Part shown: one piece after another, positions 52,310 through 63,200 of the stretch
How the letters are laid out: every line of letters starts with the position of its first letter
Position numbering within the stretch: position 1 is the stretch's first letter
Assembly: GCA_964385465.1 (NCBI GenBank)
Contig: CAYLPJ010000006.1
Span: 79,808 to 143,807, forward strand
Source of the DNA: CAYLPJ01 sp964385465
GTDB taxonomy: Bacteria > Planctomycetota > Phycisphaerae > SM23-33
Length of the DNA: 64,000 bases
Reading direction: 5' to 3'
Translations under genes and position numbers: made by a program
Notes under the pieces: model-generated
Database searches by the model: none
What the model was told of the DNA's origin: nothing
What the model saw: only the letters and a program-made list of their open reading frames with translations

Positions 52310-53833
52310 ATGGACGACGCCCGCCCGCGCACACGCCTGATCTGTGCCCTCACCGCCACCGACGCCGAGGCGATGGCCCGCGACGCCCGCGCCGCCGCGG
52401 CCGCCGGCGCCGACGCCGTCGAGCTCCGCCTCGACTGCCTCGCCGAGCCGCCCGGCGACGCCGCCCTCGGCGCCCTCATCGACGCCGCCGACGTCGAGAC
52501 CGTCGCCACCTGCCGCCCCCGACGCGAGGGCGGGCGCTGCGACGCCGGCGAGACCGACCGCCTGGCACTGCTCGCCCGCGCCGCCGCCGCCGGGGCCGAC
52601 TGGATCGACGTCGAACTCGACGCCCTCGACCGCGCCGACGTGCCCCGCGAGCGGACCATCCTCAGCCATCACGACTTCGCCGGCGTCCCCGCCGACCTCG
52701 ACGCACTCGCCGCCCGCCTGGACGCCTCCCCCGCGGCCGTCAACAAGCTCGCCTTCGCCGCCGCCGGCCCCGAGGACGCCCTGCGGGCGCTGGACGTCGT
52801 CGCCGCCTGCCGCAAGCCGACCCTCGCCCTGGCCATGGGCCCGGCCGGGGTGCTCAGCCGCGTGCTCGCCGGGGCGGTCGGCGCGTTCGGCACGTTCGCG
52901 GCGTTGGCCCCCGGGGCGGAGTCCGCGCCGGGCCAGCCGACGCTGGCGGACTTCCTCGGCCTCTACCGCTGGCGGGACGTCGGGCCCGGGACGGCCCTGT
53001 TCGGCGTGATCGCCTGCCCGGTGGGGCACTCGATGAGCCCGGCGATCCACAACGCCGCCTTCGCCGCCGCCGGCGTCGACGGCGTGTACCTGCCCCTGCT
53101 CGTCCAGCCCGGAGCCGAGGCATTCCGGTGCTTCCTCGACGCCTGCCGAAGCCGCGCCCACCTGCCCTGGCGGGGCTTCAGCGTCACCATCCCCCACAAG
53201 GTCAACGCCCTGGAGTACGTCGGGCCCCACGCCTGCCACCCGCTGGCCCGGCAGATCGCCGCCGTCAACACCGTCACCCTCGAGCCCGACGGCTCCCTCG
53301 CCGGCGACAACACCGATTACGCCGCCGCGCTCGACGCGCTCTGCCATGCCATGGACATCCAGCGGCCCCGACTGGCCGGGCGCGACGTCGCCGTCATCGG
53401 TGCCGGCGGGGTCGCCCGCGCCGTCGTCGCCGGTCTCGCCCACGAAAACGCCGCCGTCACCGTCTACAACCGCACCGCCGAACGCGCCGAACGCCTCGCA
53501 GACGAGTTCGCCTGCCGATGGGCCGGCCTCGACGGCCTCGCCGACCTTACCGCCGAGATCGTCGTCAACTGCACCTCCGTCGGCATGCATCCCCGCGAAG
53601 ATGCCTCGCCCCTTCCGGCCCTGCCGGCGAGCGTAAAGGTCGTATTCGACACGATCTACAACCCCGTCGAGACCCGCCTGCTCGCCGCCGCCCGCCGTGC
53701 CGGATGCACCTGCGTCTCCGGCGTGGACATGTTCGTCAACCAGGCCGTCGCCCAGTTCGAGCGATGGACCGCCACGCCCGCGCCGCGCGAGGTCATGCGG
53801 CGGGTCGTCCTGGCCGCTCTCGCCCGCCGCTGA
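52310..53833 (+). CDS. Fused 3-dehydroquinate dehydratase (type I) / shikimate dehydrogenase
   Basis: A 507-residue bifunctional enzyme for two successive shikimate-pathway steps. N-terminal type I dehydratase (1-225): AVELRLDCL, ILSHHDF (catalytic His121) and VNKLAF (Schiff-base Lys146). C-terminal dehydrogenase (230-507): FGVIACPVGHSMSPAIHN (substrate loop), FSVTIPHKVNA (catalytic Lys297), GDNTDY (Asp), Rossmann motif IGAGGVARAVV and NRTAERA, then VSGVDMFVNQAVAQFERWT. This AroD-AroE fusion is typical of plants, Chlamydiae and some Planctomycetota. Both halves keep their key residues. The ATG is at 52310. The other shikimate genes of this window (aroK, aroC) are about 50 kb away. Confidence 0.95.
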   Translation: MDDARPRTRLICALTATDAEAMARDARAAAAAGADAVELRLDCLAEPPGDAALGALIDAADVETVATCRPRREGGRCDAGETDRLALLARAAAAGADWIDVELDALDRADVPRERTILSHHDFAGVPADLDALAARLDASPAAVNKLAFAAAGPEDALRALDVVAACRKPTLALAMGPAGVLSRVLAGAVGAFGTFAALAPGAESAPGQPTLADFLGLYRWRDVGPGTALFGVIACPVGHSMSPAIHNAAFAAAGVDGVYLPLLVQPGAEAFRCFLDACRSRAHLPWRGFSVTIPHKVNALEYVGPHACHPLARQIAAVNTVTLEPDGSLAGDNTDYAAALDALCHAMDIQRPRLAGRDVAVIGAGGVARAVVAGLAHENAAVTVYNRTAERAERLADEFACRWAGLDGLADLTAEIVVNCTSVGMHPREDASPLPALPASVKVVFDTIYNPVETRLLAAARRAGCTCVSGVDMFVNQAVAQFERWTATPAPREVMRRVVLAALARR

Positions 53834-53857
53834 CCCGCCCAGACCCCCCAGAAGTGT

Positions 53858-53886
53858 TTGACGGATACGGGATTCCCCCGTATACT
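53858..53886 (+). promoter_or_regulatory. Candidate promoter of the giant repeat protein gene
   Basis: TTGACG (53858-53863), 17-nt spacer and TATACT (53881-53886), starting 24 nt after the aroDE stop. It is among the best promoter matches in the window. Confidence 0.6.
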
Positions 53887-53900
53887 TCACCTGCGTACCA

Positions 53901-53921
53901 TGCGGGTGCTCCGCACCCGCA
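53901..53921 (+). other. Perfect 9-bp hairpin in leader
   Basis: TGCGGGTGC (53901-53909), loop TCC, GCACCCGCA (53913-53921). It begins about 9 nt after the predicted transcription start and has no T-run, so a 5' stabilising or regulatory stem is more likely than a terminator. Confidence 0.6.
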
Positions 53922-54130
53922 TCCAGGCAGTTCCGGCAGGCCTGCCCCGGCCCGCCGCCAAAGAGAGAACGGAGGAGCAGCAACATCGTCGCCGCGGCGC
54001 CGCACGCCGAGGCTGACGAATCCCTCGCCGGGCCACCCCGGAGGGCCTGCCGCTCCATCGCCGCAAACGGTTGACGCGACCGCACGCCCCCTCTCCCGGG
54101 ACGCGCGGATGAGCAGAGAGCAACGCAGCC

Positions 54131-54157
54131 GTACCCGCTGTACCCGCTGTACCCGCC
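54131..54157 (+). repeat. Three tandem 9-mers
   Basis: GTACCCGCT, GTACCCGCT, GTACCCGCC, directly before a 7-bp hairpin in the leader. Function unknown. Confidence 0.75.
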
Positions 54158-54223
54158 GGCGCCGCCCGGAGGCGCCGCTCGAACAGACAGACACGACGGA
54201 CAGCCACCGCAAGGAGCACCCGA

Positions 54224-57200
54224 ATGCACCTCCGCACCCTGGCAACATTGACGGTCACCATCGCACTGGCCACCCTCGCCGCCCACGCCCAGCCCTACAC
54301 CTACACCTGGGGCGGGGCCGCCGACGGCAACTGGTGGGCGCCCGCCAACTGGGACGCCAACGGCGTGCCCGACGCCAACACCGACGTGGCCGTCTTCGAC
54401 GACACCGGCACGACGCTCGGCGTGGACCTGATGAGCCAGAGCGGCGTGGTCCACCAGGTCCGCCTGGAGAACGCCGCCAGCGACTACACGCTCGCCAACG
54501 GCACGGTCCAGTTGGTCGGCTACGGCGGGACGGTGGGCACGCTCTCCCAGGTCGGCGCGGGGACGACGGAGGTCTCGGCCTCCATCCAGGCCGCCGGCGG
54601 GGCGATCGACGTCCAGGCTGGCACGCTGCGGCTGACCGGCACCAACAGCCTCGACGCCGCGACGACGGCGACGGTCGGCACCGGCGGGACGCTGGCGGTC
54701 AGCAGCGGCGCCAGCCTCGATCAGGCCGGCGTCGAGCTGGACGGCGGGACGCTGAGGATCGACCCGGCCGGCGGGGCGGGGGACTTCGACTTCCGCATGG
54801 ACTGGGGCGCGGGCGAAACCCCCGTGGGCGAACTGGCGAAGTGGAACGTCGACATCCACAACGGCTCGGGCGGCACGTCCGGGCCGGCGACCATCGACCT
54901 GGTGGACTACAACACCGGCGCGACCGGCGTGACCCTCACGACCGACGGGTGGAGCAACTCCACCTCCAACAGCACGTCGAACCCGCACGGCTACACGAAC
55001 CCGTGGCTGGACACGAACGCCGCGCTGGATTACGCGTTCGTCCGCGGGACGTGGCCGGACGCCACGGCCGTCTTCTCCGGCCTGGCCCCCGGCGGGCTGT
55101 ACGACATCGAGATCATCGCCAACCACAACAAGTACAACAACGGCTTCTACGACATCGAGGGCACTGTCAAGGAGTTCGACGCCCACGCCCAGGGCAGGAA
55201 CAACGAGTACCTCACCTGGACGGACGTCGCCGCCGACGACAACGGCGAACTGCACCTGACCGCATGGGGCACCGACGGGGTCGAGGACCACCTCGCCTTC
55301 ATCAATGCCATGTATCTGACGGGCCCCCGCCCGACGGACTTCGAGGGCGACTCGGCGATCACCGCCCTGGCGGGCACCACCTCGACGATCGAGCAGGCGT
55401 CCATCCTGGCCTCGGTCGGCCCGCTGACGATGCAGGCCGCCTCGGCCCTGACGTACTCGCCGGCTGCTGCTACCGGGCGCCTGACGGTGGCCTCGACGAC
55501 GCTGGAAGGCGACGCGACGCTGAATGTCGCCGACGGCAGGCTGGAAGCCGGCGCGGCCCGCAACGCCGCCGCCGGCGCCGTCACGCTGACCAAGGCCGGC
55601 GCCGGAGAGCTCATCCTCGACCCCGTCGCCGCCGCCGGCGACCTGGCCGACACCACCCTCCGCGTCGAGGGCGGCACCGTGGCCGGCACGTTCGACGATG
55701 ACGCCGGGACCACCTCCCTCGACGCCGCGGCTGCGACCATCGACGGCGGGACGCTGAGCCTGACCGGCAACGTGCCTACCGGACCGCTCGACATCCGCGT
55801 GGACTTCGCAAGCGACCGGTTCAGCGGCGACGTCCCCGAGCCGGGCGAACCGGACCCGGCCGAGACGGCCCGGTGGAACAAGAACGTCCGCCCGGACGTC
55901 GGCCACCAAAACGACTACGGCGACGTGACGGCCGAGGACCTGATCAACTACCCCGGCGGCGAGGCCACGGCGGTCTGGCTGACCGCGGAGAACTGGTCGA
56001 ACTCGGGCACGAACAGCTCCTGGAATTACGACCAGATCGCCGCCGACTGGCTGGACACGAACAAGTACGCCGCGTGGGACTACCTCTACAGCAAGGAGAA
56101 CAACGGCGGGGCGCCCTCGATCACGATCGGCGGGCTGAACCCCGGCGTCAGCTACCGTATCGAGCTGGTCTCCGGGCACGGCTCCATGGACGGCGGGTCC
56201 TTCACCGTCGACGGCGTCAAGACGATGTGGGACCCGCGCGCCGACGGCCACGTCAACCACGACTGGCTGACCTGGGACGTCGTCGCCGACGCCGCCGGCG
56301 AGATCGAGATCCTCGCCGACGCCGACGAGACCTCCGGAGACAGCGACCACCTGATGATCAACGCCATGCAGATCGAGTGCGCCGCCGTGGCGATGATCGA
56401 CTACGGCACGGATATCACGGTCGAGTCCGACGGCGGGCTGGAGCTGACCGACTGGGCCGGGCTCGGGCAGCTCACGCTGGCCAACGGCTCGGTGCTGAGC
56501 GTCTCGGGGGCGAACGCCCACGCCGTCTTCGACGGACTGACCGTCGACGCCAACGGCGCGACCTCGACGGGCTTCGACGTCGCCGACGGGGCCGTCGCCT
56601 ACCCCGGCGCCTACGACGGCGGCGGGCAGACGCTGACGATCGCCAAGGCCGGCGGCGGCACGCTGATGATCGACACGGCCTGGAACGACGCCAACCACAC
56701 CTTCGACATCCAGGGCGGCGCCCTGGCGGCCGTCGGCTCCGGCGGGGCCCTGCCCCTGCCCGACGGGACGTTCCGAATCGACGGCGGCGAGCTGCTGCTG
56801 ACCAGCGGCGACTCCGGCGCCCTCACCGTCGCCAACGCCGTCGAGATCGCCTCCAGCGGCGCGATCGCCGCGGCCGGGACCGAGGCCAGCGGCGAGACGC
56901 CCGTCGAGATCGCCCTCGAGACCGACCTGGTCATCCCCGACGGCGAGGTGCTGGCCCTCCGCGCCGAGGACGGCTACTCGCTGGCCTTCGGCGACCTGGC
57001 GGGCACGTACGCGATCTCCGGCGCCGGCGGGCTGACCAAGACCGGCAGCGGCGAGGCGTCGATCGAGTACCCCGCCGCCACCTGGACCGGCCCGACGGTC
57101 GTCCAGGCCGGCACGCTGAACGTCTACGACGACCTGGACAACGAGACGTCCTCGATCGAGGTCGCCGGCGGGCGGCTGTACGTCGACGGCTTCGTCCGCA

Positions 57201-60200
57201 CCGGCGACGTCACCGTTCGCGGCGGCGGGGAGATGGAGGTCTTCTGGGAGGATTCCTTCCCCGTCCTCGACGCCAACGCACTGCTCGTCGAGAGCGGCGG
57301 GACGCTGATCGTCCGCGACGACGCGAACGTCGTCTCCGCCGACCTGGCAGGGGCGGTCACCATCGAGGGCGCCCTGACCACCACGGGCAACACGCTGACG
57401 GTGACCGACGGCAATACGCAGATCCTGGCCGACCTGACGACCACCGACGCGGCCGTCAGCGGCGGCATCCTGGGGGTGGACGGCAACGCATGGGTTGACA
57501 ACCTCACCGTCACCGGCGGGGCGGTCTCGGTCGGCGGCATGGCGGACGTGATCGGCACGCTGGACGCCAACGGCGGCTCGACGTGGATCGGCGGTCCGGT
57601 CATCGCCGCCGAGCTGCTCGCCCGCGGCGGCGTGCTGACCGTCGACGGCGCCATCGACGCCAACGACGTGAGCATCTCCGGCGGGTACCTCTCGGCGGGC
57701 GGCACGATCACCGTCGACAAGCTCCACCAGCAGGACGCCAACCACTTCGCCCTCGAGGACGGCGGCATCCTCGTCGCCCGCTCGTCCGAGACGCTCGCCG
57801 CCCTGCCGGACTTCACCGTCGCCGCCAACGGCGGGGCCGCGAGCTGGCTGAGCCTCGAAACCGCCCCCAACACCGCCGCCATGCCCCGGGTCACCGTGGA
57901 GACCAACTCCCTGCTGTCCGGCGACACGACGGGCCTGATCCTCCGCGGGCAGGGCCTCGACGACGCGAATACCGACGTGATCCTGATGGACGGCGCGGGC
58001 TTCGCCGGCACGGTCGAGCCCAACGAGAACGAGCTCGGCGCCGGCGTCCGCCTCCAGGCCGCCATCCTCGGCGGGTCCTTCAGCGACGGACGCGTCATCA
58101 AGCTCGGAACCGACCCCGACCCCAACGTCGTCGACGACATCTACACCCAGGCCGTCTTCGGCGTCTGGAGCCGAGAGGACTACGAGAATGCCGACAGCGT
58201 CCGCGAGTTCCGCGGCACCATCACCGACGTCGAGGGCGCAGGCATCGGCGTCAACCTCAACGGCGAGGTCGTGGACTTCTACGACGGCAACGCGACGTTC
58301 AACACGCCCGACACCGCCCGCGGCGCGGAGTTCACCGGGCCGGGAAAGGTTCGCTTCTATGGCGCCCCGGCCGGGACGTGGAGCCTCATCACCCGCACGG
58401 GCACGACCGCCAACCGGGACGTCAACGACGTCATTCTCGGCCTGTCGGCCTCCAATACCGTCCCGGCGGGCAAGACCGTCTCGGTCGCCAACGGGCGGGT
58501 CTGGCTGACCGACGACGCCCTCGCCCCCGGCGGCACGCTGATCCTCGACGACGGGGCGTTCCTCGAAATGGGCGGCAACATGCAGCTTTCCCAGGGCACG
58601 ATCGACGTCCGCAGCGGCGCGATCGTCTACTCCAGCGTCAACGACAACCTCGCCGGCGGCGCCGACTGGACATGGCAGCCCGGGTCGGTCTTCGCCTACC
58701 ACAACGACGCGCTCGATCCGGCCGCGATGAACTGGCCCGCCGAGAACGTCACCCTCGTGCCGACCGGTCCCTGGTACGACAAGTTCGACGGCGGCGGCCT
58801 GCCCGTCGGCGACGGCGCGTTCCTGCTGACCTCCGCCAACGAGGACGGCGACATCGACGGCGGCGTAGGCGTCCGGGCACTCCAGACCGCCGAGGCCGGC
58901 GACACGGTCGGCATCGGCGCGATGGACGGGCGGCGCTACTACGTCAAGAACCCGTTCGACCTGGAGGTCGACGGCGGCGGGGACCCGAACTTCTACCTCG
59001 ACCTGAACGTCGGCAGCTTCACCGACGTGCTGACCATCGCCGGCGATCACGAAGACGAGTACACCGACGAGGGCCGGTACCGCGTGACCGGCCCGGCCTC
59101 GGGCGAGATTCGCATCGAGGACCGCTTCGCCGTCGGCGACATCTCGATCCGCAGCGGCGACTTCCGCCTGGCCACCGACGAGGCGGTCCGCACCGGCGAC
59201 ATCACCGTCGAGGCGGGCATCCCGTATCCGCCGGCAGACCCCGACGGGCTGAAGCTCGAGAAGGCCTCCGCCCTCAACGCCGGCGGCGTCCGGAGCATCC
59301 AGGGCACCGTCACCATCCTCAGCGGACAGCTCTGGATGAACAATGGCGGCCTGGACAATCTCTGGCAGGGCCTCGGAGGGACCGATCCCAACGGCTGGCT
59401 GGCCGATGAGATCGTCGTCGGCGGCAACGCCTTCCTGAACATGGAGCCGCCCAAGGGCTCGACGCCCATCCCCTGGAATCCCGACGCCAACGGCCGGATC
59501 ATCCGCCAGCCGATCCGCTTCCAGGCTTACGACCCGAACAACCACTGGCAGTACAGCCTTCAGGTCGAGGACGGCGGGGATGTCCTCGGCGGCGACTCGG
59601 ACCTGATCTATTTCACCGACGTGACCCTCGAGGACGGCGCGGTCCTGCGCGTCTACCGCAACCAGGACCAGGACGGCGGGAACGACTGGCGCTACGCCCA
59701 GCCGGTGCTGGACCTCAAGCTCGAGGGCGACGTGACCACCGCCGACCGGTTGAGCGGGGAGAAGGGCAACCGCACCGAGGACTTCGACGTCCACGACGTC
59801 CGACCCGTCGGCGGCGACGCGCTGTGGACCGTCGGCGAGGCCGGCGAGAAGTGGATGAACCACAAGGTCTACGGGCGGCTCGGCGACGACGCCGAGGGCA
59901 CGCTGACCGTCGAGCTGACCAGCGGATCGCTGGACTTCATGCCCGGCTCGTCCCTGGCGCCCAACACGGTCGTCCGCGACGTGGACTGCCTTGCCGGCAC
60001 TTTCCCCGAGGACTCCTACAGCCGCGTCTTCACCGGGCAGGACTCCAACCCGGCCGACTACCTCGCCGGCGGGACCTTCGTCCTGGGCAACGGCGAGGGG
60101 ATGGAGCTGCGGATCGACGACCTCGACCCGGACGGCAACACCGGGATCAACCGCCTGCTCAGCGCCGTGACGATCCTCGCAGACGGCAACACGGCGACCG

Positions 60201-63200
60201 TTGACGGGCAGTTGATGGGCAACCGGGAGAACGGCGACGAGGCCCGCCCGATCGCCCACTACACCGACGTGCACGTGCTCGAGAACGCCACCGTGAGGCC
60301 GAAAAACGAGGACGGCAGCCGCGTGCTCGTGGACCTGACGATGGACGGCAACGGGTACGCGGACTTCGCCGGCGGCAACTTCGCGCTGTTCGGGGACATC
60401 GCCGGGCCCGGCTCGCTGACCGTCCGCGACGAGGTCGGCGGCGGGACCGGAAGCATCATCGGCGAGGTCTCCACCGACGTGATCTGGAACCGCGGCAGCA
60501 CGCTGTACCTCATCGACGAGGCCCGCGACCGCGTCGGCCTGGCGCCCAACCAGACGATCGGCTACGCCGAAGGCTTCAACATGACCGCCGACGGGTCCGT
60601 GACCGTCACCAACGAGGTCGGCGGCGCCGACAGCAGCAGCGTCGTCCTCGAGACCGTCCCCGACGCCGGGCAGTTCGTCCTCCAGGGCGACCCGAACGCC
60701 GGCGGGCGCATCGAGTTCCGCGTCTACGGCAACAAGGACGCCGTCGTCGGCGACCCCGGGGTCATGGGCGACGTGACGTTCGTCCTCACCGGCGACCCGC
60801 GGCTGTGGATCCAGATGGACGACGGCAACGGCGTGATGCGCCGCAACGTCATCGACGCGACGATCCTCGTCCCGGCGGGCGAGTCCGGCGAGGTCATCAC
60901 CGAGGCCACCGACGTCCCCGGCACCGCGGAACTGATGGACGGCTACCTCACCGACGTGGTCATCCAGCAGGGCGGGACGCTCTCGACGAACGTCCGCAAC
61001 CCCAAGGCAGGCAAGTACGCCCCCTCGACGATCACGCTGGACGTGACGCTCGACGGCACGGCCGGGACGATCGGGCAGCGCGAGGGCGACAACGACGTGG
61101 TCATCCTCAACGACCTGGCGCTCGGCGACGGGGCCGGGGGGGACGGCACGCTGCTGCTGACGAACACCGGCAACAACGGGCGGTTCCTCCTCGGCGGGCT
61201 GCTGGCGGGCAATGCCGACGGCAACACGCTGACCGTGGACGCACAGCACCGCGTCCTGCTGGCCGACACCTTCGACCTCGGCGGGCAGAGGCTCCGCCTG
61301 GACGTCGGCGGGACGACGGACCTGGCCCACGACCCCGGCGCCGGCACGATCGAGCTCGTCCGCGGCGACCTGCTGGTCCATCAGGGCGCATCGCTCGCCG
61401 GCGGCAGCGTCATCGAGAACCGCCGGGACGGGCGTGTGCTCATCGACGCGGGGATGGACGGCAACAGCGAGGGCTTCCTCTCCGGCGGGCGGATCCTCCT
61501 CGGCGGCGACGACGCGGGCGTACCGGACGTCATCCTCTCGGCCATGGGGACCGACGACGGCAACGGCGCGGTGGTCAACAAGCTGCTGACGCCCGTGCTG
61601 GTCCTCAGCGACGGCAACTCCGCGACGCTCGACGGGTCGCTCCACTCCGACCGCAAGCCCCCGTACGACCGCTGGCCGATCGCGCACTTCGCCGACGTCC
61701 GCATCCAGGAAGGCGCGGGCGCGGCGCTCCGCGAGCACGACGACCACGCCGACGTGCTGGCCGATCTGACGATGGACGGCAACGGCGTGGTCGATCTCCA
61801 AGGCGATGCGGCGGACCTGCACCTCGGCCACGTGGACGGCCCGGGCACGCTGACGATTATCGGCGGCGGGGCGCGGATTCTCGGGGCGGTGACCACGGAC
61901 ATCGTGTACGAACACACCGAGCTCATGGAACTCACCGACCAGCGTGACAACTCCCTCGAGCTCGACCCGAACCAGGACATCGGCTACGCCCGGGGCTTCA
62001 CGCTCAACGGGCACACGATGACCATTCTCAGAGCTCGCGTGGACCTGCGGACCGACCCGAACGGCGGGACGTTCGTCGTGGGCGACGGCACGCACGCGCC
62101 GGAGTTCCGCGTGCAGGTCAATCGCGACGCCAACGCGTCCGACCCGCCCGTGCTGAGCGGCACGACGGTGCGCCTGGCCGACGGGGCTCAGACGTTTATC
62201 GATATCGACCAGGTCGGGCACGTCGAGACGGTCAACCGCGTGGATGCCGTGTACGTCGTCGAGCCCGGCGCGGTGGCGGACCTCGACGGGCTGGTCGACG
62301 GCTATGATCCCAATACGCTGGGCGCGGACATCCGCGTCGGCGAGGTCGTCCTGCTGGACGGCAGCCGCATCGAGGCGAACCTCGAGGACAACTGGCCCGG
62401 CGAGAGCGCCCTGACGATGCACGTCGAGAAGCTCACCGTCGCCGGGCACGGCGCCGAGTTCGAGTTCGAGGACGGCTCGCAGGACGTGATCGGCATCGGC
62501 GAGATCGCCCTGGACCCGGCCGTCGGGGCCGACGCGAACGTGGTCCTCCAGACCAACGTCTCCGGCACCCGCGGGCTGCTGTACGGCCCGCTGTCGGGGG
62601 ACGGCAACGGGCACGGGCTGACCGTCTACGTCGTCCGCGGCAACAACGACAGCGGCGGGATCCTCTTCACGGACACCTTCGACCTCAACGGGCAGACCGT
62701 CGAGCTCCAGGTCGCCAAGTCCAGCAGTTTCCACGGCCTGGCCGACTCGGGCGTGATCCGCACGACCGACGGCTCGGGCACGCTGAACCTCCACACCGGC
62801 GAGAGCCGCCACGACACCCTCGGCGACGACGGCTGGGGTGCGGGCACGACGCTGGAGATCGCAGGCTCGAGCCTGCACTTCTGGACCGACGACGCCCTCG
62901 ACGCCAACGAGACGAACGTCAACCACTTCCTCGGCGACCTCGTCATCCCCGCCGGGGCCGACCCGCTGCTCTACGCCGACGACCTCAACGACGACGACGG
63001 CAACGGGGCGTCCGCGGTCATCTTCCGCCGCATGGTCCTCGGCGACGGCGCCGCACCGCGCCTCGACAAGGGCTACTGCTCCCTGACCTTCGAGGAGGTC
63101 CTCGTCACCGGCGACGCGTCCATCGAGGCCGCCGAGGTCGGCGTGGACGGTACGGTGTTCACCACCCTCACCGCCGACGCCCCCGGGCGGAAGCTGACGT

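Larger units (their letters stand above)
53834..54223 (+). other. Long leader of the giant repeat protein gene
   Basis: These 390 nt between aroDE and the giant gene hold a promoter (53858-53886) and about 330 nt of leader. Visible structures are a 9-bp hairpin (53901-53921), three tandem 9-mers of the type GTACCCGCT (54131-54157) and a 7-bp hairpin CGGCGCC/GGCGCCG (54157-54163 and 54171-54177). No open frame with a ribosome-binding site was found. A match to the c-di-GMP riboswitch core was looked for and not found. Confidence 0.5.

Noticed and set aside
53887..54223. Cyclic-di-GMP riboswitch in the giant gene leader
   Set aside because: The conserved aptamer core is not found; the visible stems do not match its layout.
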